From positions 3,358,001 to 3,422,000 of the forward strand of contig LR746269.1 of NCBI GenBank assembly GCA_902729315.2: DNA of 64,000 bases, written 5' to 3'. The stretch is from Spirodela intermedia (taxonomy: Eukaryota; Streptophyta; Magnoliopsida; Alismatales; Araceae). Shown piece after piece: positions 23,650 to 35,700 of the stretch. A model generated the notes under the pieces. That model did no database searches. It was not told the origin of the DNA and saw only the letters and a list, made by a program, of their open reading frames with translations. Made by a program: the position numbers and the translations under genes. How positions within the stretch are numbered: position 1 is the first letter of the stretch; the number at the start of each line of letters is the position of its first letter.

Positions 23650-26600
23650 TTAGGCAGAAGACAGTCCCACATATCCAGCAACAAGGCACAAGATTGATGA
23701 CAGAATGTAAAAACATGCAACAATTGACGTTTCTTTGAAACCACAAAACTCGAGGTGGCGGTGGAATGGAGTAGTTTGGAAAAAGCTTTGCCCAGTTCCA
23801 GAGATGAGCTTGGAGGCCCTACAGCAGCAAACCTGATACAGAATAGAAAACACTCAGATTATGCAAAAATATTTCCACATCTTCCTCAATTCAGCATGAT
23901 GGTATTGCTTTTTCCCAAGATTGTTTAACTAAAACCTATAAGACGATAGTCAAGGTTAGCTAAGGAGAGAATAGCAATAAGGATATTTTCTCCATAAAGC
24001 GGGAGAGCTTTGCTTCAGATATTCCTAATTTTTTTCAGTTTTTAGAAGAAGGCAAAACGAGATAGATAAAGGGTCTGTAAAAAAATGAATGCATACAGAA
24101 ATTAACATAAAGACATGAATTAAATTCGCTCATTGATTCTGCAACATACGAGCACTGTATATTCATAAAGGAAATTTACCAGTTCAAAAGTAAATATAAA
24201 GCAGGCTATCAAAACACAAGCTCTTGGCAATATTAAATTCAACCACAGTGTAGCCAGTGGGAATTAAGAACATAGTTAGCCAATAAAAAGTATACAGTAG
24301 TTCAAAAACTCGAGTTGTTTACCATGGTTACGTTAAGAGATGATCTACTTTTATTTGTATTTTTGATAGGGTTGTCTAAATGAAAACCAAATATTAATGA
24401 GTGGAGTAGATCTTTGGATTTTAACCGCAGGATCTAACTATTTCATTCAACATAAAACTATTCTTACGTCCACCCTCAGGTGCACGCTGACTTCTTCAGA
24501 TGTCAAATGAGCAATAAACATCAGCTTAAACGTTCGAAACCCATCTAAAGGAAACAGAGAAGGGATATTAATGCGACCCTACCTGCACTATCATTGAAGA
24601 TACTTCCAAGACGAAAGTACCAGAGCAAATAAGTAAGGGAAAGAACATTCCTGTACAGGCAGCCATAGCAGCAAGTGCTCCACCCAGTGCTAAGGATCCA
24701 GTATAACCCATAAAAACTGATGCCTTATAGCGATTGTGGAAAAGGAAACCAACACATGCTCCAGCCATTGATGCACCAAAAATTGAGAGCTCTGCCACAG
24801 AGAGAAAAAGATATAAATGATGATGAAAACCAGTAAACAAAGCTTGAGAGCTGAATCCTTTGCAAGCTGCAGCAATAAACTTTTAAAAGTTTTCAACACA
24901 CCCCAAAAGCTACACAATAAATTATTGACTTTTCAATCAGATGAAAAGTGACAGGGAAATAAATTGTGTATTGTTTTCATGTTTTCCGAAATGGCAGTGT
25001 GTTAAGAATAATTTTTCAAGTTTCTGAAAAGGAAGATATTAATTTTTCATTTAAAGTGAACATAGGCAATGAATCAATATATGCGAACTTTCAGAATCCC
25101 TAGTACAGATTGGAAACTATGTTCTAGAAAACTCCACAAATTGCCACCAACAGTAGGGACACATTCTGAAACGTTCTACAGATAATTTCTGAAAAGTACT
25201 AGTAGGGACCAAAATGTTTTCCCCATCTAAGATATCTCAAACAAAAAATGATCTCCTCGTCTAGGAGTAATTCTCAATCATCAAATTTCTGTAAACTTAA
25301 TCACTGATCAGGTGTGATCAGTCTTATTCATGAAAGAATTAGGAATTCCTCCACCAGCTTGTCCCAGAATAGCTGTCATGGCAAAGAACAAGAAAACTAA
25401 ACGAGAAATCTGTCCAACAGTCAGAAGATGTGCCTCCACAGGAAGACATCTGATCCAACCTAGCAGTAAGCAATCTGCCAAAAGCAACCAAAACATTCCT
25501 TGGCGAATAAAGAAGAAATAAAAAACAAACTCATGAATATAAGGAAGCATATAATCATCCTGACGCTACATTAGATACTACCAGACACGGAATGTCTGGT
25601 TTTGTGTCCCCAAATTAGTCTCCGAAGGACAGATTTCATTGCAGAATTTTTCAGAAAAGAGAAAGAGACGATGGGCTAAATATATTGCCAACATGTCCAA
25701 TGCCTTTCCTTAACCAAAAAAACAAGCACTGTGGCTACCGTCAATGACCACAAAATCCACTAGTTGGATACGCCACTGCTTAAACAACCATATCATGGGC
25801 CTCATCAAGAAGTTCCAGCCAAGAAAGAGAGAACAGACGGAAGGCAAATCTCTTGCTCGTTAAATTTCAACCCGAACATAGGAAGAAAAAGCCCAAGGTT
25901 CCTCTCCATGTTTCACAGAACCCCATCTTTATCATGATCACTGTCCAACTTTAAAACAGGTCAAAGTCAATTGTGTGTTAAAAAGATCAAAATCTCAATT
26001 GAAATCCAGCTTGGCTGGATTTTAATTGAAAAACATAAACCTATTGGCTTCCATAACAATGCTATTGGCAACCAACCAAAGATTGCCCTTTATTAAAAAG
26101 GCAAGAATGGAAAGGACGAATCAAACAAAACGCCTAGGTATGATGGCGACAAATGTAAAGATCCGCAATAAACGAAAAGGTTTAGCTATAATCCAACAAA
26201 TACAAATACTTTAATATAAAGCAAATTATGCAGACATAGGTTATTTATTGTGAAGCGTTCACCAAAAATCTATCAAAAATACTAGCGTCAAAGAAAAACA
26301 GAGAATCTTATTGTGAATCTTACTATCTTCTGCAGTGGGCAAAAGAAAAACAGAGAACTTCAGAAGGATTATCCAAATTTTCTTAACATGGTAGTCATAT
26401 TCAATAAAAATTCCGCAGCTACTTTATTATTACATTTATAACAATAATAATACATACACAAAAGCAAACGTTTGCACTACATCAAATTGGTCTACAGTCC
26501 ATGAGGGAAAAAAGAAAAGGATTGAATTACGATTTTTTTAAAAATAATAACCCCTACCAGGATTAATTGGAAGGACAGCAACAGACATCCCTATGAAAGC

Positions 26601-29600
26601 CAATGCACTTGTCCCTCCAGCCAAGCCATCAAGGCCATCAGTCAAATTTACTCCATTTCCCATGGAAACAAAACAAAATGTTATAAGAGGCAAGTAGAAT
26701 TTTCCCAAGTACACCAAGCCAAGAGGTTGAGGCAAGGGAACCACGAATTTCCTTCATTAAATAAGGGAAGGTAATCAGCAGAGGAATAAAGAATTAAAAA
26801 AGATAAAATATGAAAATTAAAAAATGACTTGTATCTTTCATACATTGATTTAAGGACTTTGATGCAAACCATACTGAATCAATCCACAATAAGTTTCAAC
26901 TAAGCAACGAATTAACTAAAGCAAAATCATCACTTCACTAGTACATAAAAAGAGTATCAAGTTCTGAAAGGATAATATACAGTCTCAATGAGGACAGAGC
27001 AATGATGCATCAACCAATTTTATTAAGAAAACTAATGTGAAAAAGCGATTCAAAATATGCTACTATATTGTCAGGGACCGAATGTGGTTAAGACATGGTG
27101 TGCACTTCAAACTATATTTTAGGAAAGCAAAAGGCACAATTGTGCTGGGGTTTCCCATGGAAGGCACTAGACACCAGGTTTTCCCCTGAAAATGAATCAA
27201 TCAAGTAAACAGTTCTCCCCCTGGTTGAGCAGCAAGGTTTTTTTCTCAGTGCTAGAATACCGAGCCAGGGTGTCCTACTATTCCGTTGTCTCTATTATTC
27301 ACTCTACTTAAATGATAACTTCCAAAACTATTCCACAATTCATGCTAGATGTAAGTGCACAAATTGCAACCATCTTAAAGTAAACAAATGGCCAAGGTGC
27401 TCTGGTGTCATGGTCATCCAGATACCCTGTGTAGCAACCAATTTTAGGCAACTTAAAAACTATGAAGTGAAATGTTCTTGATGAGTCAACTGGTGATCCC
27501 GTATAGGTCTGTTAGAAGGTATAAGGGTAATTAGGTTAAAGGGTATTTTGGATAAAGTATTGCTATGGTTTATCCCTATTTAAGGGACTTAGCGGGTAAG
27601 AGAAAGACGAGGTGTTTTTCCACTGCTCCTCTCTTTCTTTCAGGAAAGAAGATTCCTCTCTCTCCCACCTTTGTTTCTCTCTGTTCTGTCAAAGCTAAGA
27701 TATTCTCCATCTCTATGTTTATGTTTTCTACATGGTAACAAGGCTAGGTAAACCCTAGTGCCGCTTCCACCACTACTGTCGTCACTGCTACCACCACCTC
27801 TATTCAGCATCAGCTTTGTCAAGCATCTCTCGTCTGCCGCTAGTGCCATCACCACCGCCACCACCACCACTGTCATCCCCTTCAACAGTCCAACATAGCC
27901 CTAAATATGGTGTCAATCCTTGTCTGACACTGCTATAGTCTTAGGGTTTCATCCTTATCTGAAGGCATTCGCGGGCGTGAACTGGCACTGCTGCTGTGAT
28001 ACCACCAGCATTATTGCTCGTTTTAGAGGTAGCATTGCTCCTATCTAAGGGAGACTTGTTTTCAATATTACTGCCTTTGTTGGAGGTAACATTACTTCTA
28101 TCTGGTGGAGCCCTATTTCCAATATTGCTGCCTTTATTAGAGGTAGCACTTCTACTATCTAGTGGAGCATTGTTTCCAATATTTCTGCCCTTATTGGAGG
28201 TAGTATTACTCATATATAGGGGAGCCTTGTTTCCAATATTGCTGCTCGTATTTGCGGTAGCGTTGCTCCTATTTGGCAGAGCCTTGTTTAAGTACTGTTG
28301 TCTTTGTTCAAGGTAACGCAACTCCTATCTAGAGGAGTCTACATCCAGTCAACCATTTCCTATGTTCAAGGTGGCATCACTCCTACTTGAGGGAGCTTGC
28401 TTTCAGCCTACTTGAGGAGCTCTTCAACACCATTGCAAGGGAGCTACCACGGACCATTGTAAGGGCAGGTACTAACATCAACAACAACTTAATCAAGATG
28501 AACTTTTCCAAAGTTCATCCTAAGGGAGAGTGTTAAAAGGTATAAGGGTAATTAGGTTAAAGGATATTTTGAGAAAAATGTTAGAGTTTGTCCCTATTTA
28601 AGGGACATAGTGGGTGACAGAAAGACCTGAGGTGTCTTTCTGCCGCTCCTCCACTCTGTCCCTCAGAACAGAAGATTCATCTCACTCCCTCCTTTGTTTC
28701 TTTCGGTTCTATCAAAACTAGGGATTTATCCCTCTCTAAATTTATATTTTATACAAGACCAAACTAAAAATCGTTGTCATCTCTCGATAGTCAAAATGGT
28801 CAAAATTACTGATAATTTTACGGTGGAAGAGGAGCAAGAAATGAGAAGATAAGGTTCAATGTCTTGCTCTGGTATTATATAACAACTTCTTCAGATATTT
28901 CCAATGGCCACAAATCTGATATCTTTCCTGAGAGAGTTTATCACAAAACAAAACTAGTGTTGTCCTTAATCTATCATTTTATCATTGATTGTGTTGAATT
29001 TTTATTCATATTTATTAAGGTCTACTGTATGTTCATACTGTTTTCATTTTTTAATTATTCGCATACAGCTGGGTCCGAGCAGTGTGAATCAGAACAGAGC
29101 TAGTCTAGACCGGTCCTGGATGCAGATTAAAAATTTTACACAGTACTTCCTACAATGGATCCAGTATTGTAGTAATTCCTGGAGGCTCCGTCAGTGAACT
29201 AAATCACAAAGTTGAATCCAATGAGGAAGAGTGGAAGAGGCCTAAACAAAACTTCCAATCTGAAAAATCCCCGTTAATAAATGATCTGGATAAATAAAAA
29301 CTTCATAGTTTTTAATGATATAACAGTAAGAAAAATTCATGTTTTCACGAAAAATATTAACTAATATAAAACTTAATGATTGTGGGAAAGAATGTATAAT
29401 TAGGAGTTTGGTTCTTAGTTGGACCGTTTCTTAGTTTCTCAGTTTCCTAGTTGCTAGACAGTTTCATTTTTTTTGTGGCCCCGGTACTTTTATATAACAG
29501 TCATCCATGATGTGAATACAAGTCGAGTTTTTCCTCTGCACCACTTTTCATGACAATAATAAACTGCTCAGAAATGGCATCCTACAAATTGATCCATTCT

Positions 29601-32053
29601 AAGTCAAGGAAACACTCGCTTCAAACCTCATAAGACCCAGCAAAGTCTCCTGATCCAGGTTGTTCACTAATTTAGAATAGACTCAGCAAATCTGTTTCTC
29701 ATCAAAATCTTTTGGATGCACAGGACTTTACACAGGATGCCCACAGACTATGCAAATCCTGAGTCAATACTACAGCCTTAGATTCTGAACCAAGTCCTGG
29801 CACAGCCTTAGTATAGAACTCCATTTCGTAATTCAAAACAATAGAAGAAACTCTATAAAATGCATAGTGCATATCACCAGAATGACCATAATGTTTGCGA
29901 GAAGAGCATACATGTTGTACCGTGAAGACATTTCTGAGACACAAAACCAAAAGGAAAAGCAAGCCCCACCAGCCACCTGTTCGGAAAACCAAAATGAAGG
30001 CTAAAAATGATCAAGAAAAAGACAGCATGGAAAAATATAAACCTTTTCTAAAAATACCTTTACCTGCAGCATGAGTTTAATCCATCTCGGCAATCCATAA
30101 GTGCGATTCTTGACAAAGTTTAAGGCATCATCAAGCAATCCAATCACTAGAAAAACAAAAGTGATTGCTCCAGACCCAAAAACCACAGCTGAAGAGAACC
30201 CAGTGGTTGTTCCTGCGACTAAAACACCAATTGGAATGAAGAAAAGCCCGCCCATCGTAACAGCTCCCTTTTTGGAAGAGTGCATACTGGGCCCTTCCCT
30301 AAAGACCTGATGGATTCTCACCCAATGAACCAATGGAACATAAAGATATCCCCCCAATGCTGTCAAGAGGGCAGAAATACAGAAAGGACGTATAAAGTAA
30401 AATGGTTCAAGTGGTAATCTAACAACCCGCCAAGACCACCAGTCCACAAATAAAAGAAGCACACCCAAGAAAGCGACTAGTGCCAGGTTAAGCCAGACTC
30501 CAGGTTGAATTCTGCCATAAAAGAATCGATTTAGGCCACGGACCTGTCAAAAAAGAAAAGACATGCAGATAGGGTGCCATGCTATCATGAAAATGCACCA
30601 AAAAATTTATTTCTAGAGGTCAGATACATTCAGGCATGAAAAAATCATTCATCAAAAAAGAAGACCTACACAACAACTATTTTGGTTAATAAACAAGAAG
30701 TGCACTCATCCAGACAAACTATATGAGTGAAGAATTAATAAAAATGAATCCATGACGTTGTGTCAAGTAGTGTTGGGAAAAGCCCACCGATCATGATCAA
30801 TCTACAGCCTATTATTACCTAGTCCGAAACACAAACAATATTTATCAAATTTTTTGAGTTACAAAAAACAGGTTAGACTTTCAGCAAACTATAGTTTACT
30901 AATATGGCAGGTTTGCCGCACCAAACACCAACTTAGAAGAGCATGAAAAATTTACAGAGTTAAAAAGTGATGCCTCGCTGCAAACAGCTAAAAACTACTA
31001 ACAGAGTGGCGCTACCAAGCACACGGGAGTCCTCGTGCCAGTGGATTCCAGAACCAAGGGAGATGGTTAAAAATCCAGAACCAATAATTCCGTCTAATAA
31101 ACCCATTTGGACCTCATGATTCAAATCAGGAAAACCAAATAATGGAAGGTTGCAACGAGAATGTAAGGCCTATCTAATTACCGAATTCAGTTCTGCAGAA
31201 GAAAATGTAAACCAATAGACCATGTTAAAACAGATTAAAAAATGCTGGTTAATTAAGAAAAGGAAATTCGAGCTGGCCAAAGTGCAGTTTTTGAAAACGA
31301 CATGAATAGAAAAAACTATGGCATATCTTGCATTGACTCTGGCAAACATTGAATGCGTTAGAGTCATAATCATGCACAACAATTCCCACCCTATAGGAAC
31401 ACGAGCACAGTTCATTCCAACTAGTAATGTTTGCATACATTTCCCCACCAAAAGTATGTCGACTTGGAGAGAAAGAAATGACATGGAATTTATAAATGCA
31501 GAATGTAGAGAGGTATGGCAATGATAACCCAGGATTATTCTAATAACGATTTCGACAGGAGTTTGTATGTTCTATCAATCAGCGAGATCAAAAGCTTTCG
31601 GAGACCCGCTTAAAATTTCCACAGAAGGAAAGGAAATGCCATAGGTTTATGCGGTCAACCACGAGTACCCTTTCCTCAGACGGCCATCCCTTAGAGTCGC
31701 AATCCGGTGCGCTGCCACAGTGAGCGCAGCTTCAGGTGTCTCCCGCTTGTCCTTGCTGGTGGGCAGCTCGAGGTCGCCATTTGGGTTCACCATGAGCTCC
31801 ACGTCGCTCTCCTCGCCCTCGCTCGAGGAGAGTATGTACGGCTTGCTACCGAGCAGATCATTGCTCTCGTCGAGAAACGAAGGAGCCGACGCAAAATCCT
31901 GAAGAGCATCAGAGAAGCGGAGGCGTCACGAAAACGGCCGCGTGTCCGGACGGAAGGGAGGGAATAAGGAGCGAGAGCCAGTAGAGCACATCGTCCGCTG
32001 CTGCCGCTGCTGCAATCGGCCAGGCGGAGAAGAGCCGCCGATCGCAGCTCCAT
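23650..32053 (-). CDS. MRAY: Plastid MraY-like phospho-N-acetylmuramoyl-pentapeptide transferase, frame broken in exon 1
   Basis: Bacterial MraY makes lipid I in peptidoglycan synthesis; plants keep a plastid homologue whose role in angiosperms is unclear. Exons by splice motif and phase: 32053-31669, 30511-30064, 29976-29912, 26751-26558, 24791-24583, 23832-23650. They encode about 494 residues if the frame is continuous. Seen: an N-terminal Arg/Ser/Leu-rich transit-like region (start ATG 32053), [21 protein letters not shown], the catalytic Asp pair in [54 protein letters not shown]-like [14 protein letters not shown], and the C-terminal PFHRHLE. All phases close except in exon 1: the ATG frame and the mature frame differ, as if one base were missing near 31905-31925. 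The usual HHH motif reads HRH. The gene could be decaying, or the shift could be a sequencing error or an undetected 5' exon. Confidence 0.85.
25308..25515 (-). pseudogene. cob: Nuclear copy of a mitochondrial cob fragment (NUMT) in an MraY intron
   Basis: On the minus strand this part of the 24792-26557 intron encodes the C-terminal end of plant mitochondrial apocytochrome b: [13 protein letters not shown], then [26 protein letters not shown] and a terminal TDHT with stop. The mitochondrial protein has [26 protein letters not shown] and TDETDHT in the same order. The frame is still open but carries many substitutions, so it is an old insert. MraY aligns perfectly without it, with exon phases joining across the intron, so it is not an MraY exon. 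Confidence 0.85.
27510..28755 (+). mobile_element. Compact non-autonomous LTR retroelement (TRIM-like) in an MraY intron
   Basis: Two direct LTRs, 27510-27732 and 28531-28755 (223 and 225 bases), share TGTTAGAAGG / TGTTAAAAGG starts, a ccctatttaagggac block and ...TACA ends. A primer-binding-like TGGTAACAAGGC follows the first LTR at once (initiator-Met type is TGGTATCAGAGC). A purine run, aagggagag, precedes the second. The 800-base interior has no reverse transcriptase or integrase. The flanks aggtc and agacc are only a partial target duplication. It lies in the 26752-29911 intron, antisense to MraY. Confidence 0.8.
28003..28321. repeat. 60-bp tandem repeat, about five copies, inside the TRIM-like element
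   Basis: Imperfect 60-base units of the type ggtagcattgctcctatct...ttgtttccaatattgctgcc repeat from about 28003 to 28321. On the minus strand they stay in frame (27941-28321) and give 20-residue units around [18 protein letters not shown], with no stop. Read on the plus strand they are also open. The frame is probably a by-product of a period divisible by three. Confidence 0.8.
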
Positions 32054-32730
32054 CTGTGGCTTCTCCAACACCAGCCCCGCAGCTGCAACGAGAGAACCAA
32101 TTGGTTCCTAGTTCGAGAGCGAATGACAGGGCGTGAGAAGACCATACAAACCTCGATATCACGAGAGGACCTCAGGGGGCTCCTGCCGGCGGAGACACGA
32201 GCGGAAGACGAGGACGGTGAGGCAAGTGCGCTGCGACAGGATGCGCTGGGGCAGACGGAAGGAGGGCAAGGAAGCGACGGGGACGGGCTCCGGAGAGACC
32301 GCATCGGAGTCGACGGGGAAGGGAGAGAAGGGGAGACTGAAGATCGGCCTGCCGCGGCCGAACACCGAAGCAGAGATCGGCCTGCCGCCGTCGGACCTTG
32401 TATTCTAGACGGCGTGCGCGCGGCCTTTCGCCGCCGGCGGGGCCGAGGGGAGAGGGAGGACCCGCGCTGAAGACGACGGCTGAGCGGGCGAGGGCCGTTG
32501 ACGTGAGAGAAAAAGATAGTCCGGGCCGGTTCGGACGGGGCCCCCGTCCGCGGCCGGTCTCGGCGGAGATCAAACGGCCAGCAGAGAGCAGGCGGGACCG
32601 GAACACGCCTATTAACAAAAAACCCTTTTACACCACCAAACAAACTGGGGTCGCCCCTGAACAGCGTGAGACAGAGCCTGGGGAGACCCAAGCTTCACGG
32701 CGGAAATCTGGCGGAGTTTGTCGACCGGAG
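32054..32730. other. GC-rich gap between LARP6 end and MraY start
   Basis: About 680 bases separate the LARP6 stop codon from the MraY start, both on the minus strand. It must hold the LARP6 3' untranslated region and the MraY promoter. Frames up to 260 codons here (for example 31909-32691, minus) are compositional and show no family resemblance. A true MraY 5' exon could still hide here. Confidence 0.5.
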
Positions 32731-35700
32731 CTACGGCGGGGGCTTGCCACGACCCATGGCGAAGCCCCGGGTCCCGTCGGGCATCCTCGGCCCCGTGGGG
32801 GGTTTGCTCGGGCCTTCGACGCCTGCGCCGCAGAAAAAGAGAAAAACTTCTCAAAATGCAGGGCAGAAGAACCAATTCGGAGACGATGGAGATGGCGAGT
32901 GGGTACCGCGGCCGGCTGCGTAGCTTCTCTGGCCGCCCTTCCCTCGTTGCTTCCTTCGTCCGGCCTGGATTTGGAGGGGACGAGAGGCGTCAATTTAATG
33001 ATGAGTGGTGTTCTTCGAAGACGAGGAGAAAGAGATCCTACAGCAGGCACACCTCCAGGCCGGCGGCCTCAACTGGGCCCTCTGGGCCAACACCCTCTCC
33101 GACGGCAGGTCCATCGCAGGCAGTCTTCTCAGCGGGTGGTGCACCGGGCCGGCGGACTCTCGATATGAGCCCGAACTTCTCCTGAACGAGCAGAAATGGT
33201 TAGCTAAGGGAGGGAGGGGAGGTGGACCACCGGGGGGGCGGGGGGAATGATTCAATACCATTCGCTTGAGAAGGAGCTCCACCCGCATTCCGCTCCTCCA
33301 GTTTTTCTCATCATTCAGAACCGCCACCTAAATCCATCCAGAAACACTAGACAGTCAACTCCCAATCCCTCCCCCGACGCTGAGATCAAAGCCCGGCATA
33401 TATTTTCTGGAAGAAAATGAATGGATCCCCGTGTCTTACGGCACGCTCAGCTGCATCAGGGGTCTCGTACTCGACCAGCGCGTGCACCTGAGAAGGAAAA
33501 GAGGAGCATTGCCCTGAGAAGCAGGAAAACTGGAAAACATTGTTTTCTCTTCTTCTTTCCAATTGGAGTTTCAGATGAACACAAAAACACGGGAGATGAC
33601 ACCTTCCCGCTGATCTTCGGCTCATCTTTACTGTGCGGGTCGCGAATAGAGATGTCCCTGATTCTGGCAGATAACATGCACAACTCTCATGATGCTGATT
33701 TATTACTTACGGGGAAAGAGTTTTGAGGGTTCGCCATAGTATATTAAAGGTGGAGGAAGCAGAGCATACTTGCCAGAGCCGCCAAAGGTCTTCAGCAGGC
33801 TCTCCACCGAACAGTCTTCTGGAAGGTTCTCCACCAAAACGGTGCACGGCTGAGAGATCAATCAGTAGAAGAAAAGATTAGTCGACAGCTTCCGACAAAT
33901 CGAGAGAAGAAGGCAATGTAAAAATACCCTTCTGTCCTCAGCATCAGGAGCCGGAAGTGGGTGCAATCGTCTCACCCTCTTCCCGTCCGCGCTAACAACC
34001 TGCATACACAAAGAAACCTATGAACTCGTTCATGCACTGAGACGCGGTGCATCTCAAAATAGATGGTGTAGATTGCGGGGGGACTCACAAGCTGGGATGA
34101 TGTCCGGAGGGCAGCGGCTATGAGAGCATCATTTTGAACAAGCTTTTTCATTCTCCGAAAGGATGCAATCACTGTAATGGGGACTGAAACCGCCAAGAAG
34201 ATGAGAAAGAAAACTTGAACGGGTGTGGCATGAAGATATTGAACGAACCCAAAACCAGTATTCAATTGCTATCTTATATTGTTGTCTCAAAACGAATATA
34301 TTTGGATAAAGATATCCCCGTTCAGCTCAACCCGCCTCTGAACAGTATTTGACCAGTTTTGGTCAAGGTTGGCGATCATCGGAATTGCAGATTCGAGATT
34401 AACTGGTCTAGTTAACCCGAGACAGAGAGCATTTGGCATAAAACCTGATCATGGTTCAGATTTTTCGCTTTGTAGAATAATGCATCGAAATGTAAGAAAG
34501 AGTGAAGTAACAATAAAAAGGAAAAATATCAACAATGATTTCAGGAGGAGGGCAGAAACGCTTTCCACCACAAAAAATAATAGGAAAAACCAACTGGAAG
34601 GTCACCAGAAAGGGACAGGTACCCATCGCCAGTAAAAAAAGAACAAGCAAGAAAATATGTAGATATGGACTTAACTCGAGAAAATAGCGACAAAAAGGAA
34701 GAATTTGCGCCGTGCTTCGGGGAACAGAGAATGAATCAGATAGCAGTTATTGCATAGTCATACAGAATCAAGCTAGGAGTTCGGCACAACCACAATCCAG
34801 CTGCACCAGGGTAAGCATCTAGTTCAGACAATCTGGATCCAAACTAGAAGCTCGGCACAGCTGTATATAGCAGAAGAACCAGGAAAACTTCTAGCTTGGG
34901 ATTTCTGTCGTAAGTACCTGCTTCATCTCATCAGCTTCATCTCTATTCTACACCTTCTGTGGATTCGTTTCGAAGTCATGGAAGCCCAGGAAAGGGATCA
35001 TAACAAATCATAAAACGATAACAAGGGTAGACTCAGATGAGTAAGGAGTAAATCAGTTCCACACATCAATATGATAGCAAGCCACCTCCAGCACATCACT
35101 GGGCAGCAGTCATCACATATGGGGTCATCATGATGCGGTCTTCATCGTCTCCCAACTTACATTTTTGTGCATGGACAGAGATGATGCACATTTAGAAGAA
35201 TAAATTTAGCAACTATGACGGACTTTCAAATTTTGAGTTGATATGTTGCAAGTGCGCAAGAACCTTAGGCTCGTTTTACGTCTCCAACTACAAATATAAG
35301 AAACCACAAAAGACTTTTTCATGTCACCACAATGTCTTCAGCCTGTTTACGAATAATATGCTCTCATGAAGTTCGTATCTTCTTAATTCTTCTCAGGAAA
35401 AATAACTAGAAATTTATCAGGAAGATGCTTGATGTTAACGCATGTAATGAGCTCTAAAAACTGGAAATAGCGGTTCCTGGACTGCAAAGGCAATTAACAT
35501 AAAACCTGAAAGGGCAAACGGAAAATCATTGAGGCTTACCATATCCTTCTCTGTTCTTCTTCACGTACTTCAACATAAACTTATCCGTGGGCAGGTTTTC
35601 ATCACTGAAATAATATTCCACCTGAAATAACCAATTTATGCACATTTTTTAAGGTTTCCAAGACAGAAAAGACATTAAGTTTGTACAGATCAGATGATAC

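Noticed and set aside
25308-25550. The hydrophobic minus frame considered as an MraY exon
   Set aside because: MraY exons 4 and 5 join in phase and in sequence ([10 protein letters not shown]) without it, and its product is clearly apocytochrome b.
28003-28321. The 60-bp repeats considered as a CRISPR-like array or a repeat protein
   Set aside because: Units are contiguous without spacers, lie within an LTR element in a plant intron, and the frame is open only because the period is a multiple of three.
30512-30543. An alternative MraY exon 2 acceptor at 30544 (tgacag|GTCCGT)
   Set aside because: It keeps an open frame, but its phase does not fit the exon 1 donor; the acceptor giving exon start 30511 fits both phase and length of known homologues.
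31909-32691. A 260-codon minus frame and a 256-codon plus frame (32398-33168) between LARP6 and MraY
   Set aside because: Arg/Pro/Ser-rich low-complexity products from GC-rich DNA; no start context or family resemblance. Kept only as a reminder that an MraY 5' exon might lie here.
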